The notes under the pieces were generated by a model that was not told where the DNA came from, did not search any database, and saw only the letters and a program-made list of their open reading frames with translations. 64,000 bases of DNA, taken from assembly GCA_032988165.1 (NCBI GenBank), contig JANTQF010000013.1, positions 1 through 64,000 of the forward strand, in the 5' to 3' direction. The stretch is from Emmonsiellopsis sp. PD_33 (lineage: Eukaryota > Ascomycota > Eurotiomycetes > Onygenales > Ajellomycetaceae). A program made the translations under genes and the position numbers. Every line of letters begins with the position of its first letter. Within the stretch, counting starts at the first letter, position 1. Below, in pieces: positions 1 through 9,599 of the stretch.

Positions 1-149
1 TGATCATGATATTTCTAACTTCTTAATTAAAAGATAATTATACTATTAAAATTATAAATTATATATATTTATATACTATTCTCTAAGTTTTAGATAATCT
101 AACTTATTCATTAGCTTTCTATTAACTCCAAGTAACTCTCTATACAGTG

Positions 150-710
150 GCATCTAGTAGTAACTGAGAGGGAACATTTCTCTTTGATTAAATATAATAA
201 AATGAGCATAGTGGAAGGTCTTTTCTTTCTTTATTTCTAACTGCTTTCTCCTAACAGCATCTGGTTGTAACTGGAAAAGGTAAAAAAAAAATCAAAAAGA
301 AAAAAAAATGATCTCTGCTGGATTCAAACTCAGGCATTGTGTAACCCCAGCTGTCTACTTGTAGACAGCTGGGGCTATGAGATTCCCATACAAAACTACT
401 AGACCACTAAACCTATTGAAGGATACTGGTCATCTCTTACAGCTATTTTTAATAGCTCTTTTACTAAGCTCAGCTAGAAGCATGCATGATCTTACTCCTC
501 ACCAGAGACCTCTAGTAATGACTGGGAGAGAACATGGTCTTTCATCAATTATTGGTGAAAGGCCTTTACTTTCTCTATTCTTCACTACTCCTCACTGGAG
601 ACCTCTAATAGTAACTGGGAGAGAACATGGTCTTTCATCAATCATTGGTGAAAGGCCTTTACTTTCTCCATTCCTTACTGCTTTCTCCCAAAATCATCTA
701 GTTGTAACTG
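150..710. repeat. Degenerate ~93-bp tandem units, first block
   Basis: Units share a motif of the form 'agtaactgggagagaacatg' followed by a ctttcat...tgaaagg hairpin and a ctttctct tract. Two clear copies start near 531 and 624 (93 bp apart), with a more diverged copy near 150-280. The stretch is CpG-poor. A 120-codon open frame here simply follows the repeat and I do not regard it as a gene. Confidence 0.7.
301..425 (-). ncRNA. tRNA-like Pol III module 1 with 14-bp internal hairpin
   Basis: Read on the minus strand, an A-box-like segment (TAGTGGTCTAGTAG, around 408-396) is followed by a perfect palindrome at 345-374 (two 14-bp arms, 2-nt loop), then a B-box-like segment (GTTTGAATCC, 329-320) and long T runs (308-301 and beyond). 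The order A box, B box, oligo-T is that of a tRNA gene or tRNA-derived SINE. No clean cloverleaf can be drawn because the anticodon region is replaced by the hairpin. Transcription is inferred, not shown. Confidence 0.45.
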
Positions 711-784
711 GAAAAAAAAGGAAAAAACAGTCCCTCTGAGATTCAAACCCAGCACCAGTGGGCCAGCCATGAATAAAAAAAAAG

Positions 785-918
785 GAAAAAAATAGTCCCT
801 CTGGGATTCAAACTGTGGGCTATGAATCTATGAGGACAATTACTTCTACAGGAGAAGTAAAAGTAATTATCCTAATAGATTCATAATTACTAGACTACTG
901 AACCCATGAAAGGATACT
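785..918 (-). ncRNA. tRNA-like Pol III module 2 with 29-bp internal hairpin
   Basis: Same design as the module at 301-425: A-box-like GTAGTCTAGTAA (898-887), a 29-bp inverted repeat (821-849 against 857-885, three mismatches, 7-nt loop), a B-box-like GTTTGAATCC (812-803), then T runs (792-774). The hairpin sequence is unrelated to those of the other two modules. A lone B-box remnant at about 735-750 has a perfect 5-bp T-stem around TTTGAAT, which supports a tRNA origin for the 3' part. Confidence 0.45.
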
Positions 919-959
919 TGTTTCTTTCTATAATTATTTTTATAATTCTTTTTATCAAG

Positions 960-1990
960 CTGGTAACATCCAGTAGGGACTGGGAGAAAACATGACCTTT
1001 CATTAAATATAGCTACAGGCCTTTTCTTTCTCTATCCACTGCTGCATTCCCCCAACCTCAATGACATCTAGTAGGGACTGGGAGAAAACATAGCCTTTCA
1101 TCAAATCTAGTCACAGGCCTTTTCTTTCTCTATTCACTACTGTGTTCTCCTGATGACATTTAGTAGTAATCAGGAGGGAATAGAGACATCATCTTTCATC
1201 AAACCTAGTTAAAGGCCTTTTCTTTCTCTATTCATCACTGTGTTCCCCTGACCCTGATGACATTCAGTAGCAATCAGGAGGGAACAGAGACATCACCTTT
1301 CATTAAATATAGATGAAAGGCCTTATCTTTCTCTATCCATCACTGTGTTCTCCCAATGACATCCAGTAGCAATTAGGAGAGAACAGAGACATCACCTTTC
1401 ATTAAATATAGGTGAAAGGCCTTGTCTTTCTCTATCTACCACTGTGTTCCCCTGACTTCAATAACATTCAGTAGCAATTAGGAGGGAATAGAGACATCAC
1501 CTTTCATTAAATATAGATGAAAGGCCTTGTCTTTCTCTATCTACTGCTGCATTCTTCTGATGACATCCAGTAGCAATCAGAAGAGAATAGAGACATTACC
1601 TTTCATTAAATCTAGTTAAAGGCCTTTTCTTTCTCTATTCACCACTGTGTTCCCCTGACCTCAATGATATCCAGTAGTGACTGAGAGGAAACAGAGACAT
1701 CACCTTTCATCAAATATAGGTGAAAGGCCTTATCTTTCTCTATTTACTGCTGCATTCTCTCAATAACATTTAGTAGCAATCAGGAGGGAATAGAGACATT
1801 GCCTTTCATTAAATATAGGTGAAAGGCCTTGTCTTTCTCTATCCACCACTGCATTCCCTCAACCTCAATGACATCTAGTAGCAATCAGGAGGGAACAGAG
1901 ACATCATCTTTCATTAAATATAGATGAAAGGCCTTATCTTTCTCTATCCTTCACTGTGTTCTCCTGATGACATCCAGTAGTAACTGGGAA
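960..1990. repeat. ~100-bp tandem repeat array, about ten units
   Basis: The landmark aaaggcctt recurs about every 100 bp, near 1014, 1110, 1213, 1316, 1417, 1519, 1617, 1723, 1823 and 1925. Each unit carries cctttca...tgaaagg, which can fold into a 7-bp stem, followed by a pyrimidine tract and a 'gacatccagtagcaatcag' type segment. Differences between units are mostly C/T and G/A. No coding potential. Confidence 0.85.
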
Positions 1991-2010
1991 AGGGAAAACA
2001 ACTCCTCCCC

Positions 2011-2140
2011 AAAAAAAAAATTAGTCCTCCTGAATTCAAACTTCTGACCTCAGTCTGAAGAGAAGATCCTGATTCATCAGGATCTTCTCTTCAGACTGAG
2101 GTTCAGCTGCTAGACTATTAAACCCAGATAAGGACACTGG
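2011..2140 (-). ncRNA. tRNA-like Pol III module 3 with perfect 27-bp hairpin
   Basis: Minus-strand order: A-box-like AATAGTCTAGCAGC (2119-2106), a perfect palindrome at 2047-2102 (27-bp arms, 2-nt loop), B-box-like GTTTGAATTC (2041-2032), then ten T residues (2020-2011). The palindrome sequence is unrelated to those in the other two modules although the flanks are clearly homologous. It lies between the 100-bp and 66-bp tandem arrays. Confidence 0.45.
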
Positions 2141-2199
2141 CTACACTCTATAGTTATTTTTAATATCCCTTTTATTAGGGTAGGTACTTCCAGTAGGAA

Positions 2200-2745
2200 C
2201 TGAGACTCTGGGAGAAACATGGCCTTTCTTCTCTATCCTTTGCTGTGTCTCACTGGGAACTTCTAGGAGCAACTGGGAGAAAACATGGCCTTTCTTCTCT
2301 ATCCTTTGCTGCATGTTACTGGGAACTTCAAGGAGTAACCAGGAGAAAATATGGCCTTTCTTCTCTATTCTTTGCTGTGTCTTGCCAGGAACTTCTAGGA
2401 GTAATTAGGAGAAAACATGGCCTTTCTTCTCTATCCTTTGCTGCATCTTGCCAGGAACTTCTAGGAGTAACTGGGAGAAAATATGATCTTTCATCAAATA
2501 TAGCTGAAAGGCCTTCTCTTTCTCTATCCTATTTTTTGCTGTGTCTCACTGGGAACTTCAAGGAGTAACCAGGAGAAAACATGACCTTTCATTAAATATA
2601 GCTGAAAGGCCTTTTCTTTCCTTTGCTGCTTCTCAATGGGGGCTTCTAGTTGCAACTGGGAGAAGGCCTTTTCTTTCTCTATTCTTTACTGCTTTTTGAT
2701 GGGGACTTCTAGTCACAACTGGGAGAGTACATGGCCTTTTAAATA
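2200..2745. repeat. 66-bp tandem repeat array
   Basis: The segment atggcctttcttctctatcc recurs at exactly 66-bp steps (2218, 2284, 2350, 2416, and a variant at 2482), then decays to 2745. Because 66 is a multiple of three, a 107-codon frame stays open with a 22-residue period; this is a by-product of the repeat length and not evidence for a protein. The unit resembles a shortened 93-100-bp unit. Confidence 0.8.
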
Positions 2746-4139
2746 CCTGTATATTGGCTACTTTACTATCTTAATCTTACTTCCCATCATTGCTCTTTAT
2801 TCCCTCATCCCTCTCCATTCTCTTGTCCCTCTCTATTTCCTCCTTAATGCTACTGATAGCCAGCAATCCTAACCAAGATGTTCTTACATGAGGATATAGT
2901 TGATTGGGACTCTGGCCAGTAACTTCCTCTTCCAAATGAACTTCTTCCTATTGAGTAGGAGGACTTAGATGATGAGGAACTATTATCCATCCATAACCCC
3001 TATAAGCTTCTAGTAACTATTACTATCCTCTATTAGACCCTTATTTTCTAACTTTTCTATAGAATGAGGAGCTATCAGAGCCATCATGAATTACTCTTAC
3101 ATCTGAAGTATGATCATGAAATCAAAATGCACACTTTAATGCTGTGGTAGAAATTAAGTATATTTAGTACTTACCAGAATATCCTATAACCTACTAACAA
3201 GGCTATGCATATTGTATTGATGTTCAAGCCTTGAACCCTGCAGACATCCCATCTATGCACACTGAGGTAAGAGGATTTATATAGTTACATTTAGAAGTTA
3301 CTAATTATCTCTGAATAGATCCAGTACTCTCATGGAGGCAATAATCATTACTGGTAGAACACAGAATGTATATACCTTAATAATATTAAGTGTAATTAGA
3401 AAAAATTTACATGCTCTGGAACTAAGCAATGCAAGTATTTACAACCAGACTTGAAGAACATGGAGGTAATAGATGTTACTATACATACTCAGTTACTTAT
3501 GAAAACCTTTCAACAAGAAGATCCTTAAATGTAGTCTCAACAATAAACCTACCATTCAACATAATCTCCAGTATCATCAGTAACTGATGCCCTACCATCT
3601 CCTGCTAGAAACTACTTGGAGTCTATACAGCACATTCATGATTGGGAGTGTTGAAGCACAGGATGTACAGGGAAACTGATTTATAGATGGTCTTCAGTAG
3701 GTTCTAAATCCTTTCAATTATACTTATATATATCTTATACTAACTAATAGCCTCTGAGATCTTTCTTAAAGAATCATTCAGATTTCATATAGTGTAGTGA
3801 ATGGTATCAAGGTGATCCATATTAACATGTTTTCTGAATAATTCCTAGAGTAGTCAATTCAAGGGAAATTAGGAAGCTTTTATCTTCTACTCCTAGAGGC
3901 TCCTAATTACAATTAATCTGACAGGCTGTTCCTTCAGTTCCAACTCACTGCACTGAGGTCCACCCAGTAATAGTCTGACAGCAATGCTATATGTATAGGT
4001 TGCCATTGACTTCTGGATGTTACTAATAGCATATAGGAATCTATTGGGAACCCTTGGAAACCTCTGCTTGCAATGTAGCATTTATTTGGATTATTCCAAA
4101 AAATCTATAGGTTACACCATATGTTATCCTAGCTAGCTT
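2746..4139. other. CpG-poor stretch with no recognised gene
   Basis: AT-rich, stop-dense in all frames and nearly free of CpG. A 62-codon minus-strand frame (3893-4081) is too short and unsupported. The stretch may include the decayed 5' part of the transposase relic that follows, but I cannot show it. Confidence 0.4.
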
Positions 4140-4774
4140 TGGTGTACATATATATCCTCCACCTCCTCTAATAAAGATGCTAAAAAAGATTCAAGAGGAG
4201 ATTATTCAACTGGTCTGTCAAATCAATATCCCAGATATTACAGCTGATAAGTATTGGAAGTCCCTAGAAATCATCACATCCTACTAATTGATATTATAGG
4301 CTGTCTCCTCCAAACCTCTCAGCTAAGGTAATTTCTACAACAACATAATGTGTACAACCTAACTGAGTTACATTCAAGCCTCAACAATATGTCAGCACTT
4401 CAGGCTATAATACACAAGAAATAGATGCTTTCAAATCCTCTTGATAGAGGTCTTTCTGGTATGGGTTTCTCTACATACTATTAGATATATCTGGATGTTA
4501 CTAATAATATTAGTAATTATCTTTCACTATCTTACACAACTGGCCTCTCCCAACTGATATATCCAGAAAATTCATAATGATGATACTAATGTTATGATCT
4601 TCCTCTTACTCAAGAAACAGGCTCAGTACTTTTTAAAATAATCCAGTTTCCAAGTAGATATGACCTTCAAGTAGGTTCAAGGAGATTTCAATATGATTGA
4701 TTTTGCCATACTTGATGAAGATATTGGAAAAGGTATGTATCTATATTCCCCTGATAGCCTTAATTTACATCTAT
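4140..4774 (+). pseudogene. Decayed Mutator-like (MULE) transposase, left part
   Basis: With stops ignored, the plus strand reads FQVDMTFK, stop, VQGDFN and DEDIGKGM near 4650-4740. This matches the start of the MULE-type DDE catalytic block as I remember it (Q-[VI]-D-x-[TS]-F-K). The frame stops abruptly at the LTR at 4775, and the same type of protein resumes just after the other LTR. It is a dead copy with several nonsense codons. The family assignment is from memory of fungal MULE-like proteins and should be treated as tentative. Confidence 0.45.
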
Positions 4775-5093
4775 TGAAGCAGGGATGGGGTGTGTGCATC
4801 AGGCGGCACCAAACAGGGCAGCAGCAAACACAAGAAAGAATTGATATCAATGTCAAAGCAGAGGAATGTATTGGCAATCTATAGTACAAAACAACACAGT
4901 AATAGAATGATAAGGCAACACACAAAAGAAACAAAAGATCTATCTCAAAGAAGCATATACATGCATGAGAAAATCCACAAACAAACAGATGAAGTCTTGC
5001 AATGAAAGGAAAATATCTATCTTCATGGCTGTGCTTGGTGGCAAAAAGCCTCAGCAAAAAATTGATCTGACCTGACAGTGGATCCCCACCACA
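4775..5093 (-). repeat. 3' LTR of the Ty3 element
   Basis: It is 319 bp, exactly the length of its partner at 16227-16545, with no gaps in alignment. It differs at 13 dinucleotides, all CA/TG/CG alternatives. It has terminal TG...CA on the minus strand. Confidence 0.95.
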
Positions 5094-5110
5094 TATCTCC
5101 CCTCCCCCTG
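5094..5110 (-). other. Polypurine tract of the Ty3 element
   Basis: Read on the minus strand, AGGGGGAGGGGAGATA directly abuts the TGTGGT start of the 3' LTR, as expected for the plus-strand primer of an LTR element. Confidence 0.85.
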
Positions 5111-6429
5111 ATTCACCAACCTGGTGAATAAAAGAATGGCTTGATTTTGCAGTGAGGGCAGCAGCTCTGAATACACTGTCTCAAAAAGGAACATGCAGAA
5201 GAAACAGGAACAGAACAAGGGATTAAATGGCTCTAAGCAGTGAGGATGGGATAATACATTCAATTTCAGTTCTGTGTTGACTGTTAGTGAGGTGAAAGAG
5301 CATCCCACATTGAATGAATTCTGCTGTGAGAGTCAATATGTCCAATCCCAGTTCCAGACATTGATTGTTAGCAGGGCAAGGAGCACTGCTGCATCAGTGT
5401 GGGCACTGGACAGGGCCTGCCATTCACATGCTGGAATTCCCCAGCACACTGAAGGATGCTTTTGTTCTCCTTCTGTTTTGATGTCTAGGATTTTTGTGGC
5501 CAGCCACAGCTGCAAATGGTGTGTTCCTCTGAGATGAAATGCCCCTGAGCTGCCTGATTTGACAGTTGTACATTTATGGTAGCAGCCTGGGGCCATTTCA
5601 TCATTTAATAGTGACATTGCTGAGGGTTCTGAGTAACCAGCTTCAACCAAGGATGGAGATGGTTGTTGGAGGGCAGGAAGGCACAATTCAAAGCTGATTC
5701 TTTCTGGGCTGCAGTAAATGCAGCCAACACAGCCAGCTTCAATTTTGGGCAGAGGCCCAGACAGCATGATTCATCAACAGCTTGAACTATGAATTTGTGG
5801 GGTGGTGGCCCTGATGGCCTGAGATGGAGACTGAAGCTGGAACAGAATTGGTGAGAGGTTTTAGATGAGGAGGGCAGAGTGCAGCCTAGGACATGTAAAC
5901 CACTGAGTGGGAGTGCAGCCCAGAGAAATGAATTGGCAAGTTGGCAAGGCAGGCAGGGTGTGCCCTTGGTAAGCAGGGCAGCCCTTGAGCATATTGAATG
6001 GCTTTGTGCTAATGATCTTATATGTGATAAGATCCACAGTCCCACTGTGAGAAAAGCAGGGCAGCTGGCAACAGGTGGCAAACAAAGATTGAGGTGGGCA
6101 GTGTGGAAGATGAAGATGAAAGGAATGCAAGGAAAAACAGAGAGTAGAGAGAAAGAAAATGTGGCAGGCAAAATCAGCAGCAGAAGGTGCAGGGCAGGTT
6201 ATATATAGGTGAGTGAGTATAGAAAGGAAAGTAGATACAGCAAGGAAAATAAACACAGAGTAGCAGCACACTGAGCATAGAAAACAAAGAAAATAAGGAA
6301 GACATGGAGGAAACACAGCATGGAGGAGGCAGGGCAGAGAGCACAGAAACTGTGAAGGAAAAGAGACTGAATGATGTGGTGAGGAAAACAAACATGCACC
6401 AGTAGTGGCAAGGGTGGCAACTACAGCAG
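5111..6429 (-). other. 3' non-coding region of the Ty3 element
   Basis: About 1.3 kb between the extra ORF and the polypurine tract. Several overlapping frames of 70-198 codons occur on both strands, because CpG loss and a pyrimidine-rich composition leave few stops. None has a recognisable motif and I do not call a gene. The length is unusual for a Ty3 element. Confidence 0.5.
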
Positions 6430-6495
6430 AATGGTGGGCTCTGATTGGCCGAAACATTTCCTGGCCCTGGGGCAGGAAATTGTGATTGGCTGGAT
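6430..6495 (-). repeat. CCAAT-rich ~60-bp repeat, copy A
   Basis: On the minus strand it carries three CCAAT pentamers and the shared blocks CAGCCAATCACAATTTCC and AATCAGAG. A related copy lies at 13038-13100 inside the same element. It could be a promoter-like block; this is inference from the CCAAT content only. Confidence 0.5.
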
Positions 6496-6498
6496 TGG

Positions 6499-8733
6499 CT
6501 AGCTGGTGTCTATCTCCTTACAGCTGTGAACTGGGATTCTGATGGCATCTCCTTCTACAGCTACACAGTCACTAATAATAGAATTGAGAGGAATGTTATT
6601 ATAGTGATAGTAAAAGAAACTCTGCTGGCTGAACAGCTGTTTCTCAGCATCCATCACAGTTGTGAAGGCATGAACTGCAGCCCCCATAGCTCTCTTGTGC
6701 CAGGCCAGAACATAATCCTTGGCTGGCTGATCAGGCACCAGGCCAAAAAGAATCTGCTGCTCTCTCTGGACCAGAGGATCATCCCATTGCTGATATCCAA
6801 CCAAAGCTTCAGAAAGTGCACCAAGACCCATCACAGCTATGGTGGCAGGAAAGCAATAAGGAATGCTACTGTACAGAACAGGCAGGCCAGAGGATGTCAA
6901 AGATCCATATATGAGGTCTTGATTCACCTGTGAGAGCTGCTCCCATATGCCACTCTCTGGAACTTCCAAAGACTCACTGTCCTCCTGGATCCCAACAAAC
7001 CATGGAAGCATTATTCTCCACTCAATCATAGCCAGGCCAGTGCTCCCATGGGGAATGTGCAGCATGGTGATTCACACATCTCCCTGCTTGCAAGGAATGG
7101 TCTTCCAGCTGGTCTTGAAATCCCACAAATCTTGATCAGTGAGTATCTGCAGGGAGACATCCTGAACAATTCCACCATCCAGAAACCCCCTTCCATGAAG
7201 TTGGTAATTCCACTCAGAGACACAGCAATGCATGCCAGGGACCACAGTCATGCAGTTTGTATGATCCTCATTTGTCATGCTAACAGACCCTTGGATCATG
7301 TTCACACCATGGTTCTCCTCAGCAAGGTGCTGAATGTTGACATCAATATGCTGGAAAAACATGCTATCCCCCTTTCTAGTGAACTTGGTGTAATAAGGGT
7401 AGGAGATGAGCCTTGTCTGGTGATCCAGGCAAAGAGTAACATACCAGGCATAGTAAACTGGGTCCTGGCAAATTATCTGCTGAACAATTCCATGGAGCAT
7501 TGTGTGGAGCCACCCCAGTGACTTCTGATCCTTCCACTGATGGAATGAGTACATGTCCCATTCATGCACCACCATCTTTCTGAGTGTGTTGTATGCAGTG
7601 GGCACATTTCCCACAGCCATCTCTGTCCAGAGCCAGGAGAAAATCAGAAGAGATAAAGAGCCATCTGCACCCCAGCCATTCAGCATGAGGTCCACATTTA
7701 TGCTTCCCAGGCCAAGGTTCTTCAACATGCTCACCCAGTTTGGCAGAGCAATGGAAGGGGGGGCAGCATGCTTCATGTGATATATCTGAAGAAGATCCTC
7801 TGGGCAGGCAGGGCAGCACCCTTTGTGAAAATAATGAAAAGTGCCATTAGCAGTGTGGATCCAATCAAGATTTCTGTGGCCATTGATGACAGCCTCAAGC
7901 CTGGATGTCAAAGCTGCCTGGTCCAAACCCTGAGTCAGTAAACTGATTTTCCCTCCAAGATTGACAGCATGATGGTAGCACAAAGGAAAAGGGGATGATA
8001 GCTTTGCAAGCTGATTCAGAAGCTTGACAAGCTGGCTATCATTCAGCTCCTTTGCATTGTTAAGCTGAGCTTTCAAGACAGACTTGACATTCTGATGACA
8101 CACACATCCACAATGGCCAGTCTCCTGATGCTTTTCAACAGCTTCAGCAATGTCAGGATCCTCCTTATCAGCACCTTGATTCTCAAGCTCTGCCATCTCT
8201 TCTGGCAAAAGGCTGGCAAAATGGGAGAGGCTGACATTGGACAGGGAGGTGGCTATTGATGAAACTGATTGGCCAGAGACATGTTGTGGGCAAGAAGCAG
8301 GCAAAACAGGGCCAGGGTTTCAAGAAGCACCAGGCAAGAAAGCAGAAGGGGACATGGGAACTGATCCAGAATGGTGGTAATTATCCTGAGGAGGGCAAGG
8401 AGAAGGCAGAGGTGTTTGGCTGATCATATGGGAATCACACAGTGAAGTTGGAGGGGGCTGAGGCTGAACATTTTGAGAGGGTGAAGATAAGGAAATCAGC
8501 AGGCAATAGTCAACAGGTGCAGAGAGAGATAGTGGGGCACCTGCAGCAAGAATTCCACCAGGACCAACATAAAGCCCAGCAGCATGGATGGCTTCCATAT
8601 TCAACTCAGAGCCAACAAAATCTGGCCTGGAGGCTGCCTCAAGATCAGAAAGCATAAGTTCCTTGTGAAGCTTTAAGCCTCTCCCAGGATTTTTACACAG
8701 CTGAATCCACATTGCTTGGTTGATTCTTCCCAC
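6499..8733 (-). pseudogene. Extra ORF downstream of integrase; possible 2OG-Fe(II) oxygenase
   Basis: One minus-strand frame of about 745 codons from an ATG at 8733 to a TAG at 6499, broken only by TGA at 8322-8320 and 7074-7072. Both are what CGA becomes by CpG deamination. The middle has a cysteine-rich patch (CGCVCH) and a CCPACPEDL segment. Further on, QHIDVN supplies H-x-D (His codon 7350-7348, Asp codon 7344-7342); 100 residues later IPHGSTG supplies a distal His (codon 7050-7048) followed about ten residues on by an Arg in EWRIMLPWF. H-x-D...H...R is the metal- and co-substrate-binding pattern of 2-oxoglutarate/Fe(II) oxygenases such as the phytanoyl-CoA hydroxylase group. No homology search was possible, so the fold is an inference. 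It is not a recognisable envelope protein: I see no signal peptide or transmembrane segment. Confidence 0.5.
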
Positions 8734-8775
8734 TGCAGATGAATAGTCACAATTCCTTGTGAGGATTGCTGCATA

Positions 8776-9276
8776 CTAACACCATTTCTCCTTCTTCAGT
8801 ATTAGCCAGAATTCATTGGTAAAATCTTTCCCCCAGTGCTCCACACAAGTTTTATACCCCTCCCAGGCATGGTTTTGATGAACCCTGACAGTCTCCACCA
8901 CATGATGGATCTCCACTGTCTGGTGGTGAAAGTCAGCTTCAGACATCACTGCCTGCCAGGCCCCATCCTCCTTCATCCATTCAAAATATGCAGCCACCTC
9001 CTCCTCCCTATCTTCATGCCTGCTCATGATCAGATTGGCAATCTCACACTGGACCTTGTAATGTGGAGCTGTGTGCCTGTCAAGGGTATTGATATAATTC
9101 TGAATCTCCTTGGTGGTTGACAGCTTTTTCTTCCCATGTTCAATCAAGGTGAGGGAGTTGGTAGGCTTTGGGGCCAGGGCACACAGATTTTGGCAGTTTG
9201 ACATTTTGCAGGAAGGTAGTGAGGGAAATTGTAGATGTAGCATTGTTGTGAGATGTGTAAGTTGGTTTGAAGGCAA
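8776..9276 (-). CDS. Unidentified 166-codon frame upstream of the extra ORF
   Basis: It is in the same frame as the downstream ORF (6499-8733), separated from it by a TAG at 8778-8776 and about 40 bp. This TAG cannot arise from a single CpG deamination, so it may be a genuine stop, in which case there are two proteins, or a double hit. The product is rich in charged and aromatic residues with runs such as EEEVAAYFEWMKEDGAW; no domain was recognised. It probably forms the N-terminal part of, or a partner to, the extra gene of the element. Confidence 0.4.
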   Translation of the reverse strand: MPSNQLTHLTTMLHLQFPSLPSCKMSNCQNLCALAPKPTNSLTLIEHGKKKLSTTKEIQNYINTLDRHTAPHYKVQCEIANLIMSRHEDREEEVAAYFEWMKEDGAWQAVMSEADFHHQTVEIHHVVETVRVHQNHAWEGYKTCVEHWGKDFTNEFWLILKKEKWC

Positions 9277-9599
9277 GGCTAAAATATCTGTGATGATGAT
9301 GAGGGAGAGGTGAAGGAGAACACAGGGCAGAGCACATTCTTATGGGTTTTCAAATGCAAGGCACAAAGGCGGCTGCAGCTAGCAAAATGAGAGACTGAGA
9401 AAGGCATACCACCATAAAATGAAAGAAACAAAGAAAATTGCAAAGGAATGTGAAGATGCATCCAGATCCTGATATGCTACTCATGCTGGCATTTGAACCA
9501 CAAAGAGACAACTAATAAAGGAAATAAACTGATGAGTGGATACAGCCAAACAAAGGAAATAAAGAAAGAATGAATGGAATAAGGAAATGAATGTGATGG

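Noticed and set aside
2245..2568. 107-codon frame with 22-residue repeats
   Set aside because: It results from a 66-bp tandem repeat, a multiple of three; there is no promoter or domain evidence.
5605..6457. Overlapping minus-strand frames of 188 and 198 codons
   Set aside because: Cys/Phe/Leu-rich translations of a pyrimidine-rich non-coding part of the Ty3 element; no motif, and they overlap each other.
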